Counted from the stretch's first letter, positions 14,170 through 22,610 are shown. The stretch: 30,114 bases of DNA from a virus (IMGVR_UViG_3300002835_000772:1-30114); one strand, 5' to 3'. Numbers and translations: made by a program. The notes: generated by a model not told the origin, from the sequence alone.

Positions 14170-14532
14170 GTGTCGACCAAGGTAAAGCTCGGCCGCGATC
14201 AGGTCATCTCGCTTGACGGCATCGTCCTGGAGGGCGTCCGTGACATCGACGTGGACCTCGACATGTCCACGCACGATGTCACTTCGTGGTGGCACGGGTG
14301 GAAAAGCACCCTGCCGCTCGCAGGCGACGTGACGATCAAGGTGCTCGTTTACTGGGCAGAGAACTACGAGGACTTCTACGCCAAGTTCAACAAGCACCCG
14401 CCGGAGCGGATGGAGTTGTCGATCAGCAACGCCGTCTCATGCGGATGCGTGCCGGTGAAGATCGCCGTCAAGCAGCCGATCGCGGGCGTGCTGGCCTGGG
14501 AAGTGACCCTGAGAATGTGGACCTACGAATGA
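14170..14532 (+). CDS. Tail tube-like protein 3 (paralogue)
   Basis: 120 residues from GTG 14170, since no ATG covers the conserved start. VKLGRDQVISL (LGRD 7-10), STHDVTSWWHG (DVTS 36-39) and LPLAGDVTIKVLVYW align with proteins 1 and 2. The rest, PPERMELSISNAVSCGCVPVKIAV and LAWEVTLRMWTYE, is beta-rich. No clear ribosome binding site is seen; it may depend on translation of the gene 13 bases upstream. It overlaps the chaperone gene by ATGA. Its tryptophan/aromatic content sets it apart from the other two, which may indicate a specialised ring at one end of the tube. Confidence 0.62.
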   Translation: MSTKVKLGRDQVISLDGIVLEGVRDIDVDLDMSTHDVTSWWHGWKSTLPLAGDVTIKVLVYWAENYEDFYAKFNKHPPERMELSISNAVSCGCVPVKIAVKQPIAGVLAWEVTLRMWTYE

Positions 14533-15002
14533 AGACGTTCAAAACCACCGACGGCACCGAATGGCAGGTCGTTGTCAACGTGGGCACGATCAAGCGGTGC
14601 ATGGATGACACCGGCCTGCGGCTCACGGACCTGTTCGCGAGCGAGGCCAAGATCGGCGAGTTCTTCGCCGATGACGTGCGATTTTGCGAAGTGCTGTTCT
14701 CCGTGATCCGGCCGCAGGCGGATGCGGCCGACAAGACGCTGGACGATTTCCTGGCCGGCATCGACGGCACGGTGATTGAGCAGGCTGTGGAGGCGCTACT
14801 GGCGGAGGTTGCCGATTTTTTCCAAGAGCCCCGCAAGGGGCTGATCAAGAAGACGCTGGCACGCTACCAGGCGGCCCACCTCAAGCTCGTGACCGAAGGC
14901 GTCCTCGCCGCGGAAAAGAGGATCGAGGAGACGGACTTCGAGACACTCCTCCGCCAGACCCTTACGAGCTCTGCTTCGAGCTCGCCGGGCAATGCGGCGT
15001 AG
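14529..15002 (+). CDS. Tail assembly chaperone, G-like
   Basis: 157 residues, starting in the ATGA overlap with tube protein 3. The N-terminus (MKTFKTTDGTEWQVVVNVGTI) is a beta sheet, and the rest is alpha helical (LRLTDLFASEA, VRFCEVLFSVI, LIKKTLARYQAAHLKLV), ending in a low-complexity SSASSSPGNAA. This is the build of the lambda gpG-type chaperones that coat the tape measure before tube growth, and it sits between tube and tape measure as expected. It contains a perfect slippery heptamer TTTTTTC at 14816-14822 in the right phase for a -1 shift; a second, weaker candidate GGAAAAG is at 14912-14918. Confidence 0.75.
   Translation: MKTFKTTDGTEWQVVVNVGTIKRCMDDTGLRLTDLFASEAKIGEFFADDVRFCEVLFSVIRPQADAADKTLDDFLAGIDGTVIEQAVEALLAEVADFFQEPRKGLIKKTLARYQAAHLKLVTEGVLAAEKRIEETDFETLLRQTLTSSASSSPGNAA
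14816..14822 (+). promoter_or_regulatory. Canonical -1 slippery heptamer in the chaperone gene
   Basis: T TTT TTC at 14816-14822 is set in the zero frame as XXXYYYZ. Slippage by one base re-pairs both codons and enters a frame that stays open to 15262 and encodes the T-like domain. The run of six T could also promote transcript slippage. Its distance of about 135 bases from the start of the conserved T segment is longer than usual. Confidence 0.45.
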
Positions 15003-15262
15003 ACCCGTGGGGCTACACGCTGCGCGAGCTTGATTGGATGGCGTGGGGACGATCGAACGAAGAGTGGACCCGGATGTCACACCTCATGACGCTGATCGCC
15101 ACCATCCACTCCGATCCCGATAGCGGCCGCGCCCCGACGATCGCCGACTATCACCCGTACCTGCCAGAGCCTGAACTGCCGACGGCGAGCCCGGACGTGC
15201 TGCGGGCGATCACGGCGGCCATGAGGCGGCAACGCCCGGAGGTGCCGAATGGCAGCGAGTAG
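14957..15262 (+). CDS. T-like extension of the tail assembly chaperone (-1 frame, no start of its own)
   Basis: In the -1 frame relative to the G-like gene, the segment DPYELCFELAGQCGVDPWGY, TLRELDWMAWGRSNEEW and a later PTIADYHPYLPEPEL looks like the T-part of phage GT chaperones, whose conserved pattern is an 'eLaG..G.dP..yTLrEL..Ma.gR...W' helix set. It begins about 80 bases before the first in-frame ATG (15038), and no ATG, GTG or TTG lies in between, so normal initiation would lose its conserved start. The simplest reading is that it is made as a GT fusion by programmed -1 frameshifting, as in lambda. It ends at 15262, 14 bases into the tape measure gene. Confidence 0.7.
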   Translation, partial: DPYELCFELAGQCGVDPWGYTLRELDWMAWGRSNEEWTRMSHLMTLIATIHSDPDSGRAPTIADYHPYLPEPELPTASPDVLRAITAAMRRQRPEVPNGSE

Positions 15263-17900
15263 CGGGGCAGTCCGTGCCGGCGGTGCATTTGTCGAGATCT
15301 TCGCCAAGGATGGGGCTTTCCAGCAGGCGATGACCCGCGTGCAGAATCGCCTGAAGGCGACGGCCGCAGCGATGCGGCAGATGGGCACAAACCTGTCGAT
15401 CGGCGGGGCGGCCCTCGGGGCTCCGTTCGTGCTCGCGGCCCGGGAGGCGACCGGCTTCACGTTGGCCATGGCCCAGGTGCGGGCCAACACAGGGGCCACG
15501 GAGGAGCAGTTCCAGCGGCTCAACAAGGCGGCCCGGGAGATGGGCGTGGCCATGGGCCGCGGCCCGACAGAGACGGCCAACGCCATGAGCGAGCTGGCCA
15601 AGGCGGGCCTCGACGCGGAGGGCACCATCGCGGCCGTGGGGCCGGTGCTGGCCCTGGCGGCGGCCGACGGCATGGAGCTGGGGCGTGCCGTCGAGGTGGT
15701 GGTCGGCACGATGAGCCAGTTTGGGATGAGCACAAAGGACTTCGGCAGCATCGCCGACCGGCTCCGGGCGGCGGCCAACGCCTCGACCACGAGCGTGGAC
15801 CTGATCGGCGAATCGCTCTCCTACGTCGGCCCGCAGGCCCAGATGGCCGGCCAGAGCTTCGACGACGTGGCGGCGGCCCTCGGCACGCTCGCACAGGGCG
15901 GCATCCGCGGAAGCATGGCCGGCACGCAGCTGGCCCGCGTGCTCGAGGCGATGGGCAGCGAGGAGGCCAAGTTCAACGCCCTCGGGATCAGCGTGCGGGA
16001 CGCCTCCGGCAACCTGCGGCCGTTCATGGACGTGCTCCGCGACCTGGGCACGGCGACGGCCGGCATGAACAACGCCGACAAGATGCAGGCGTTCATGGAC
16101 ATCTTCGACATCCGCGGAGCCAGGGCGGCGGCAACGCTTTCCCAGCTCGGCGGTGAGTTCACCCGCATCCTCGGCACCATCCAGGGCTCGGCCGGGGCCG
16201 CCTCGGCCAAGGCCGGCCAGGTGCTGCAATCGTTCGGCGGGCAGGTGCAGGTGCTCGCGGCTAAGTTCGCCGACCTGAAGATCGCCGTGATCACGTCGAT
16301 GGGCCAGACGGCTACCTCGGTCGTGCAAGGGCTGGGCCGGGCCTTGGAGATCGTGACGCAGTTCATCGAGAAGAACCCGACGCTCGTGGCCACCGTGGCG
16401 GCCGTGGTCGGCGGGATGCTGGCCCTGGGGATCGCGGCGACCACGGCCAATATCGGTCTGACTGTGATCGGTAACGGCGTCAAGATGCTTACCGGCGTCC
16501 TGTCGATCCTCCCCGCCCTGTTCACCCCCATCGGCCTCGCGGCCACGGCAGCCTTCGCGGCTGTCGCCGGCGGAATTGTGATCGCCCGCACGCTGTCGCC
16601 GGCATTCAAGGCCGAGACCGACGCCATCTGGCAGGCGATCACCAGGCTCGACTTCGCAACGGCATGGCAGATCATGAACCTGAACTTCGCCATCGCCCTC
16701 ACGCAGATGGCACAGAAGGCGAGCAGCATACTGGCCACGATCAGGGGCACGTTCGCATCCGCCGGGGCGTTCATCGGCGACAAGCTCACCGAGGGGCTCG
16801 ACCGGTTCATGGGCCTCTTCGGGGCTGACGTGATCACCCTGCAAAACGCCTGGCAGCGGCTTGGCATCTACTTCCGAGCGGCGTTCGATTGGAAGTTTGC
16901 GGCCACCGGCATGAAGGCCGCGATCAAGGAGGCGGACGCCCAGGCAAAGCGGGCGCGAGAGCGGGCACCGACGGCGGATGCCAGGGCGGCGGACAGGGCC
17001 AAGGGCAGGCAAACGGCGGCCGACAAACGGCAGGCCGCGATGGAGGCCGATTCAAAGGCGTGGGATGCCACGGTCGAGGAACTTCGAAAAGACCTTGAGC
17101 GGGCACACGACAAGCTGAAGGACGTGCCGAAGGACACGGCCGCACCGGCCCAGGCCGGTGGCACGATGCCGGTCGATCGCGGCGTGATGCCGGTTTCGCC
17201 GGCTGCGGCCACAGAAGCGGCCACAGCGGCCGGCATCGGCCAGACCGTCGGCACGTTCTCCAGCACGGGCGAGGGGCTCGGCATCGGGCCGGAACTGAAC
17301 AAGCTCGAGCAGCCGGCCATTCAGACGGCGGCCAACACGGCGGCCACGGTGGAGGCGCTGAAGGGGATGGCCCGCGGCCTCGACGGGAGGCCGATCGACC
17401 TGGGGGCTACTGGAGTCAATCAGGGCGGGGCAGGTCAGCCTGCGAGCATGACGCCAGAACAATCAGAAGCATTTGAACGGGCCAGAAGATTGGGCCAAGA
17501 AAACAATGACCAAATCAAAGAACTGAAGCGAAAAAGGGCGGCTGGCGAGTGGATTTCTCCAGGTGAAAGGGCAATGCTTTCAGCTGCCGAGACGGCAGAA
17601 TCGGCAAGCCCGTCGTCTGTCAAACAAACAAGACCCGCCGCACAGTCTCCGGTTGGTCAGCCAGTAGCATCGGGCGGCGTGGCCGCCGAGGTCGCCGCCC
17701 CGCGGGCTCCAGCCGTGGCCCAAGCCGCCCGCACCGGCACGGCCGTGGCTGATTCGTCCGGCATCGCCCAGGCCCTGCAAACCGGCTTCGCGTCCATCGT
17801 CACGGCGATCGCCGCCCACGCAAAACTGACCGAGGCCGGCAACGGCACGCTGTCCAAGATCGAAAGCAAACTCTCGACCGCGGGGGCCGTGTTCGCATGA
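15249..17900 (+). CDS. Tail tape measure protein (TP901 core type)
   Basis: 883 residues, helical throughout, in the expected place after the chaperones. Residues about 70-330 form the conserved TP901/PhageMin tape-measure core: REMGVAMGRGPTETANAMSE, LAKAGLDAEGT, and SFDDVAAALGTLAQGGI followed by RGSMAGTQLARVLEAMGS. Two hydrophobic helical segments (about 379-408 and 426-447) could cross the host membrane during DNA delivery. Residues 540-620 are a charged coiled-coil region, and the C-terminal third is Ala/Pro-rich and disordered. By the usual rule of about 1.5 angstrom per residue the tail would be about 130 nm. GGAGG at 15238-15242 fixes the start. A lower-GC patch at about 17400-17650 hints at recombination. 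Confidence 0.92.
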   Translation: MAASSGAVRAGGAFVEIFAKDGAFQQAMTRVQNRLKATAAAMRQMGTNLSIGGAALGAPFVLAAREATGFTLAMAQVRANTGATEEQFQRLNKAAREMGVAMGRGPTETANAMSELAKAGLDAEGTIAAVGPVLALAAADGMELGRAVEVVVGTMSQFGMSTKDFGSIADRLRAAANASTTSVDLIGESLSYVGPQAQMAGQSFDDVAAALGTLAQGGIRGSMAGTQLARVLEAMGSEEAKFNALGISVRDASGNLRPFMDVLRDLGTATAGMNNADKMQAFMDIFDIRGARAAATLSQLGGEFTRILGTIQGSAGAASAKAGQVLQSFGGQVQVLAAKFADLKIAVITSMGQTATSVVQGLGRALEIVTQFIEKNPTLVATVAAVVGGMLALGIAATTANIGLTVIGNGVKMLTGVLSILPALFTPIGLAATAAFAAVAGGIVIARTLSPAFKAETDAIWQAITRLDFATAWQIMNLNFAIALTQMAQKASSILATIRGTFASAGAFIGDKLTEGLDRFMGLFGADVITLQNAWQRLGIYFRAAFDWKFAATGMKAAIKEADAQAKRARERAPTADARAADRAKGRQTAADKRQAAMEADSKAWDATVEELRKDLERAHDKLKDVPKDTAAPAQAGGTMPVDRGVMPVSPAAATEAATAAGIGQTVGTFSSTGEGLGIGPELNKLEQPAIQTAANTAATVEALKGMARGLDGRPIDLGATGVNQGGAGQPASMTPEQSEAFERARRLGQENNDQIKELKRKRAAGEWISPGERAMLSAAETAESASPSSVKQTRPAAQSPVGQPVASGGVAAEVAAPRAPAVAQAARTGTAVADSSGIAQALQTGFASIVTAIAAHAKLTEAGNGTLSKIESKLSTAGAVFA

Positions 17901-18826
17901 CCATCAAGTGCTACGAGCTCATGGACAGCATGAGCGGCTCGATCACGAACGAGTCGGAGGGTGGCGAGGTCCGCGAGGTGAAGCGGCGGTACGTCGTCGG
18001 CCGCTGCACTGGCGGATTCAACGAGGCGGTCGCCGAGGTGAGCAAGTACGCTCCGCCATACGTCGAGAGCGACGGGTCCGGCCTCTACTGGGTCCGCCGC
18101 CGGCTGGAGGTGAGCGGCATCGGCAACGCCTACTTCGATTGCACGGCGACATATCAAACGCTCCAGCCGAAGCCTCCGGGAGATCCAGGGAATCCACAGC
18201 AGGAGGATTTCACTCCCGGCTCGATCGCATGGGACACCACCGGAAACACGGAGCACATCACGCAGGGGCTGGATGACGAGGACCGCTACGACGAAAACGC
18301 ACCGGATTTCTATTCGGCCCTCAACGTCAGCGGCGACAGCGTCCAGGGCCTCGACGTTGTGCGGCCGGGCCTGAAGTATTCCGAGACGTGGATCATCCCG
18401 GCACAGGTGGCAGTCAGCTGCGACTTCGTCGGTGCTGTCTACAGGCTGACCGGCACGGTCAACCTCAACACATTCCGCTGCTTTCAGCCTGGCGAGGCCC
18501 TGTTCCTCGGTGGCCGTGCCCAGTGGACTGGCGACCAGCCATACGTCTCGGTCACGTTCGACTGGGAGGCGAGGCCAAACGTTGACAACTTCTACGTCAA
18601 GGCGCTCGCGGGGTTCCCAAAGGAGGGCTGGGAGCACGTTTGGATCCAGTACGCCCCGGAGACAAACGGCGGCTCGCTAATTCGGATGCCGATCGCGGCC
18701 TACAAGAACCGCGTCTACCACAAAAAGGATTGGTCGTCGCTCGGCATGATCGCCCAAACGGTCGGCGGGCCGCGGGCCGCTGCGAACGGCCAACCGCCTG
18801 AAGCCGGCGGGAACGGGATTACCTGA
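17897..18826 (+). CDS. Distal tail protein, unrecognised family
   Basis: 309 residues, overlapping the tape measure stop (ATGA). Mostly beta with many tyrosines and tryptophans: RRYVVGRCTGGFNEAVAEV, PYVESDGSGLYWVRRRLEVS, YFDCTATYQTL, VTFDWEARPNVDNFYV. The middle (about 90-150) is acidic and proline-rich, with DDEDRYDENAPDFYS. The C-terminal PKEGWEHVWIQYAPET and KKDWSSLGMIAQTV are distinctive, and the last 20 residues are Gly/Pro/Ala-rich. The gene sits where distal tail (Dit) or tail-hub proteins are normally encoded, so a hub role is likely, but I see no family motif to confirm it. Confidence 0.6.
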   Translation: MTIKCYELMDSMSGSITNESEGGEVREVKRRYVVGRCTGGFNEAVAEVSKYAPPYVESDGSGLYWVRRRLEVSGIGNAYFDCTATYQTLQPKPPGDPGNPQQEDFTPGSIAWDTTGNTEHITQGLDDEDRYDENAPDFYSALNVSGDSVQGLDVVRPGLKYSETWIIPAQVAVSCDFVGAVYRLTGTVNLNTFRCFQPGEALFLGGRAQWTGDQPYVSVTFDWEARPNVDNFYVKALAGFPKEGWEHVWIQYAPETNGGSLIRMPIAAYKNRVYHKKDWSSLGMIAQTVGGPRAAANGQPPEAGGNGIT

Positions 18827-19581
18827 TGGCCACCGACCCGCGGCACAACGTCCGGCCCGGCGACAAGCTGCGGATCGCGGCCGAGCAGATCAACTGGATC
18901 AACCGCCAGATGCGGGCGGAAACCGGCTTCAAGGCCGGCCCGCTCGAAGGCTACGAGCCGGGGCGGAACATTATCCTGGCCCGCAACAACACCGGGGCCG
19001 ACCTGCCCCGCTGGGGCGTGATGCGGATCAGCGGCATCGAGGTCGACCCGGCGGCCGACGACAAGGGACGCCGCTCATTCGAAGAGATGCCATGCGTCAC
19101 CGGAAGCAAGCCGAACGCCGCCACCGGCGGGAAGTTCGTGATCGCGGTTGAGCCGATCAAGGATGGCAAGATCGGGCGTGTGTGTGCGGCTGGGATCGTG
19201 CAAGCGAAGGTGTCGTTTTCTGACGCCGGCCACACAAGGGCGAAGCCGAAGGACGACACCGTCGAGCACCTGGAGTCGGCGGCCGGAGGGCCGGCGGAGA
19301 TTCTGTGGTCGGCTGGCACAAGCGGCGAGCAGTGGGCGCTGGTGCGGTTTGGCGAGGGCGGGCAGCTGCGGATCGGCAAATACACCGGCTCGTCGACCTG
19401 GGCCAAGCACACGACCGCCACGATCGACATCTGGGAAAACGGCACGCCGCCCAACGAGACCTCGAGCAGCCAGACGATCGAGAACGTCGTGAACCACTGG
19501 GCCGCCGTGCCGTCGGGCAAGTGGGTCGGCGTCCAACTCGGCGCCAACGGCCACTACTACCTCGTCGTCGCGGAGTGCTGA
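18826..19581 (+). CDS. Tail-tip associated protein, unrecognised family
   Basis: 251 residues, TGATG-linked to the gene before and ending directly before the next ATG. An N-terminal helix (RIAAEQINWINRQMRAETG) is followed by a beta-barrel-like unit: GADLPRWGVMRISGIEVDP, GKFVIAVEPIKDGKIGRVCAAG, then IVQAKVSF, LWSAGTSGEQWALVRFGE. A final beta-rich unit ends GKWVGVQLGANGHYYLVVAE. The helix/barrel layout is similar to that of small hub or fibre-attachment subunits. Charged and polar surface residues dominate and no enzyme motif is visible. Role inferred from position between the hub candidate and the large repeat protein. Confidence 0.55.
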   Translation: MATDPRHNVRPGDKLRIAAEQINWINRQMRAETGFKAGPLEGYEPGRNIILARNNTGADLPRWGVMRISGIEVDPAADDKGRRSFEEMPCVTGSKPNAATGGKFVIAVEPIKDGKIGRVCAAGIVQAKVSFSDAGHTRAKPKDDTVEHLESAAGGPAEILWSAGTSGEQWALVRFGEGGQLRIGKYTGSSTWAKHTTATIDIWENGTPPNETSSSQTIENVVNHWAAVPSGKWVGVQLGANGHYYLVVAEC

Positions 19582-22290
19582 ATGGACCTCCTTGCTGCTC
19601 TCGCCGCTGATCCGACGCTGCTGCCGCTGTGGGCGGTGATGATCTTCGCGGCTGGGATGTACCCGATCGGGATGATGTTCGGGTGTTCGCCGTGCTGCAA
19701 CCCGTGCGTATGCGCCAGCGGATCAACGCTGCCCGAAACGATTACCGTCACGCTGGACGGATTCACCGACTACAGCAAAAAGCAACTTTGCACGCTGTCT
19801 TTCTCCGCGTGCTATGGCAGCGGGGGATCTGGCACGGTTGACGCGCCGGGACATTCGTCGCCAGAAAGCGACCCCGTGGACGATCGCGGGCCGATCACCG
19901 CCGTGTCGCTAACCGATGGCGGCAGCGGCTACGCGAAACTCGGCAGGACTGCGCCGACCGTCACAGTGACCGGCACAAGTCACAGCGGCGCTGGGGCGAC
20001 ATTCGATGTAACGCTCGCCCAATCGCAGGATTCCTGCGGCCTCGACCTATGGGCGGTCAGCAAGGTGACGGCAACAGGAGGCGAAGGCTACATCGATGGC
20101 GAAGAGTTGACGTTTTCTGTTGCAGAGGGCGACACGCAGGAGACTGCCGCTATTGCGACCATTCAACTCGCGCGAGTCGCCCCAACCGTGACCGTCACCG
20201 GAACGAGCGGAAGTGGATCGGGTGCGACGTTCGATGTAACGCTCGCCCAATCGCAGGGGACTGACGGCCGCGACCGATGGGCAGTCAGCAAGGTGACGAT
20301 GACCGGCGGAACCGGCTACGAAACATTCGACACGCTGACGTTCGGGATTGCGGAAGGCGATACTGAAGAGCAAGCGGCGTCCGCGCAGTTAATCATCGGC
20401 AAGGCCCAGCCGGCGCTCACGCTCCCCGGCAACGCCACGGGAACAGTGTCAACGCAACCGCTGGGCGACGGCACCTACGCGGTCTCTGCCGTCACTGTGA
20501 CAAGCGGCGGCAGCGGGTACACAGACGGCGAGTACCTTTTTTTTGACAAGGCGGCCGACGATGTGAAGGTGTTCAATGCCACCGCGATCGCTAGGGTCGC
20601 GTATACCGAACCGCAAAACGCGACCGTCTCTGTGTCTTCGTCAGGCGGCAGCGGCGCCGTATTAGAGCCGGTATGGGCATTGACAGAGGCTCCAGAGTGG
20701 TATGCCCCAAACGTCAAGGTCTATCGGCTTGCGGGCGTGACTGTGGTGAATGGCGGAACCGGGTACGCGGACTATGATCCCATCTCCATCTCATTCCCGT
20801 CCGCTGCCGATGGCGCACAGTTAGACTTTGATTTCCTTGACGCCGACATCGTCGGCCCGAACGGCGAGATTCAGCAGGTTTACATAGAGCCAACTGACGG
20901 CGGCCAGTGGCGTGGCGCTCGCACCGACGCCCTGGAAAGCGTCGAGTTAGGCCAGGGCGGTAGTTACTACAAGGATGACCCGGACGCTCGCGAGGTTTTT
21001 GTCATCGGCGGCGGTGTCTACTACCGCGAAGACCAAAACCCAAAAACAGTAAGCGTCAGCAACGGCGGCAAATACTACCGTGAAGACGCGAGCCTGCCGC
21101 CTTACGTTGCCGCCGTCACGGTAAACATCAGTCAAGGCCACAACACACCAAGCGACGGAGCTGGAGCGGTGATTACGGCCACCGTCGAAGACGATCCGCA
21201 ATCGCCCGATTTCGGCGTGATAACCGGCCTAGAGATTGAAGACGGCGGCGACGGCTATCTCGCCTGGATGTGGGAGACGAACGACTGCTGCGGGCATTAC
21301 CTTAACGGGCAGTCGATTGTGCTGGAGCGGTTTAAGGACTCCAACGCGGCGGCGTGCGAAGCGGCGACGAAGGACTTTTACGGGCAATACAACATCCCGT
21401 TTGCAGTAGACGGACAATACTATTCCGTTCCGTCCTATTGCGTTTACACAACGCAGTTTTGCGGAGGGTGGACGGTTCCGTTTTTGCTCGGGCCTGTCTG
21501 GTTTAAAGAGCCAACAAACAGCAAGTTGCAACTATACGTTGGGTATCGCGGAGAGGGCGAACGTCCGGTTGTGAAACTCGGCCCGCCATGCTACGGCGGC
21601 CTGGGCAGCGGCGCTAATTGGCTTGGATGTCATCAAGACTGGATCGCAGACGAGCCCATTGAATCGTGTTCGCAGTTTTCGTTTACGGCAACGCCATCCG
21701 GCAAGCCGTCGATCAGCGTAACTTCAGGCGGCCAGTACAAGCCCGATTGGCGTTTTTCAGGGTGCAGTGAAAACAACAACGGAGTTTGCCAATCCTGCAA
21801 CGTCTGCTGTCAAGGGGATGGCGAATCGCCTGACGAGATCGAGGTCGAAATCACGGACGAATGGACAACCAACCGACCGGCGGGCCTTCCCGACTTTTCG
21901 GGAACGTATGTGGCACCTGGCACTGGCAACTATTGGAGTTTCGCTGCTCTCCAGACGCAATCCGGGCTTGACCACATCGGTTTTGGAGTCGGCCTCTACC
22001 CATGCCACAGCGGACTCCTGCCCATATATGTAGCGCCGCTGCGTGAAAACTGCGAAACGTGCATTAAGCAATGCCGGGTGTGGTTCGGCGGAATAAATAT
22101 GTCGTGGACGCATAACAACATTTTAAATGTAAGACGCATAGCACCTGAACAACTGCCGAATGACTGCGACGACTGCGAATCCACGCCTGTGTGCTCGCCT
22201 TCTGGCAAGACGTTTGCGCTGTCGATAGCCGATCCCGCGCTAGTTTGGTACGGCAACGGCACGCATGTGGCAACGGCGACAATCCAATGA
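19582..22290 (+). CDS. Large cysteine-rich beta-repeat protein, probable receptor-binding tail-tip protein
   Basis: 902 residues. Near the N-terminus a hydrophobic stretch (LLPLWAVMIFAAGMYPIGMMF) is followed at once by a cysteine cluster CSPCCNPCVC. Many GG-x-GY units follow: LTDGGSGYAKLG, VTATGGEGYIDGEEL, VTMTGGTGYETFD, VTSGGSGYTDGEYLF, VNGGTGYADYDP. This repeat type is common in phage structural proteins. Two of the units come from a 228-base duplication. Three short repeats GG(S/V/K)YY(K/R)(D/E)D come next. The C-terminal half has several cysteine pairs (CVYTTQFCGGW, CSENNNGVCQSCNVCC, CETCIKQC, CDDC), suggesting metal or disulfide-stabilised knobs. It is AT-richer than its neighbours, as host-range genes often are. 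I infer a central tip fibre or adhesin; the hydrophobic start is unusual for one. Confidence 0.6.
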   Translation: MDLLAALAADPTLLPLWAVMIFAAGMYPIGMMFGCSPCCNPCVCASGSTLPETITVTLDGFTDYSKKQLCTLSFSACYGSGGSGTVDAPGHSSPESDPVDDRGPITAVSLTDGGSGYAKLGRTAPTVTVTGTSHSGAGATFDVTLAQSQDSCGLDLWAVSKVTATGGEGYIDGEELTFSVAEGDTQETAAIATIQLARVAPTVTVTGTSGSGSGATFDVTLAQSQGTDGRDRWAVSKVTMTGGTGYETFDTLTFGIAEGDTEEQAASAQLIIGKAQPALTLPGNATGTVSTQPLGDGTYAVSAVTVTSGGSGYTDGEYLFFDKAADDVKVFNATAIARVAYTEPQNATVSVSSSGGSGAVLEPVWALTEAPEWYAPNVKVYRLAGVTVVNGGTGYADYDPISISFPSAADGAQLDFDFLDADIVGPNGEIQQVYIEPTDGGQWRGARTDALESVELGQGGSYYKDDPDAREVFVIGGGVYYREDQNPKTVSVSNGGKYYREDASLPPYVAAVTVNISQGHNTPSDGAGAVITATVEDDPQSPDFGVITGLEIEDGGDGYLAWMWETNDCCGHYLNGQSIVLERFKDSNAAACEAATKDFYGQYNIPFAVDGQYYSVPSYCVYTTQFCGGWTVPFLLGPVWFKEPTNSKLQLYVGYRGEGERPVVKLGPPCYGGLGSGANWLGCHQDWIADEPIESCSQFSFTATPSGKPSISVTSGGQYKPDWRFSGCSENNNGVCQSCNVCCQGDGESPDEIEVEITDEWTTNRPAGLPDFSGTYVAPGTGNYWSFAALQTQSGLDHIGFGVGLYPCHSGLLPIYVAPLRENCETCIKQCRVWFGGINMSWTHNNILNVRRIAPEQLPNDCDDCESTPVCSPSGKTFALSIADPALVWYGNGTHVATATIQ
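19948..20404 (+). repeat. 228-base tandem duplication inside the tip gene
   Basis: Segments around TCGATGTAACGCTCGCCCAA (20003 and 20231) and GGTCAGCAAGGTGACG-like (20053 and 20281) recur exactly 228 bases, or 76 codons, apart. The near-identity at DNA level, including third positions, shows a recent duplication of one GG-x-GY beta unit. Confidence 0.8.
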
Positions 22291-22610
22291 CCCTCTGCAA
22301 CTTTGACAACCCGCATCAGACGTGCCACGTTTGCGGCTACCGCGCCAAGCGACTGCCGACATACCGCGAGTGCCGACCGCTGCCGGTGAAGACATGGAAG
22401 CCCATCATGGTCGGCGACCTCGTGGAAAAAGCCCTCACGACCATCGGCATCACGCAGGAGCGCGTCGAGCGGCTCACCCGCACGGAAGGCAAGTCCGGCG
22501 GGTGCGGATGCGACGGGCGTAAGAAGTGGCTCAACGAAGCCGGTGCGAAGGTCCAGTACGCCGTTCGCGATGCGGGCCAGGCGGCGGCGAAGTTCTATTT
22601 CGGCGGCTGA
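22287..22610 (+). CDS. Small zinc-ribbon-like protein of the tail-tip operon
   Basis: 107 residues, starting in an ATGA overlap with the tip gene. The N-terminal CNFDNPHQTCHVCGYRAK has cysteine spacing suited to a small metal-binding knuckle, followed by a basic-aromatic stretch. The C-terminal half contains GGCGCDGRKKWLNEAGAKVQ. The CGC(x)2RKxWLN type of motif recurs in small phage proteins next to tail or lysis genes. A helical middle (DLVEKALTTIGITQERVERL) links them. It may be a tip-associated or regulatory factor. It is the last gene of the tail operon; an intergenic element (22615) follows. Confidence 0.6.
   Translation: MTLCNFDNPHQTCHVCGYRAKRLPTYRECRPLPVKTWKPIMVGDLVEKALTTIGITQERVERLTRTEGKSGGCGCDGRKKWLNEAGAKVQYAVRDAGQAAAKFYFGG

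Noticed and set aside
15210-17012. Minus-strand frame of 600 codons opposite the tape measure
   Set aside because: Same shadow effect; composition is His/Arg/Gly-rich and unlike any protein family.
9749-22290. Diversity-generating retroelement acting on the fibre or tip gene
   Set aside because: No reverse transcriptase is encoded in the window and no template/variable repeat pair with adenine-specific differences was noticed; the 228-base repeat is a plain tandem duplication.
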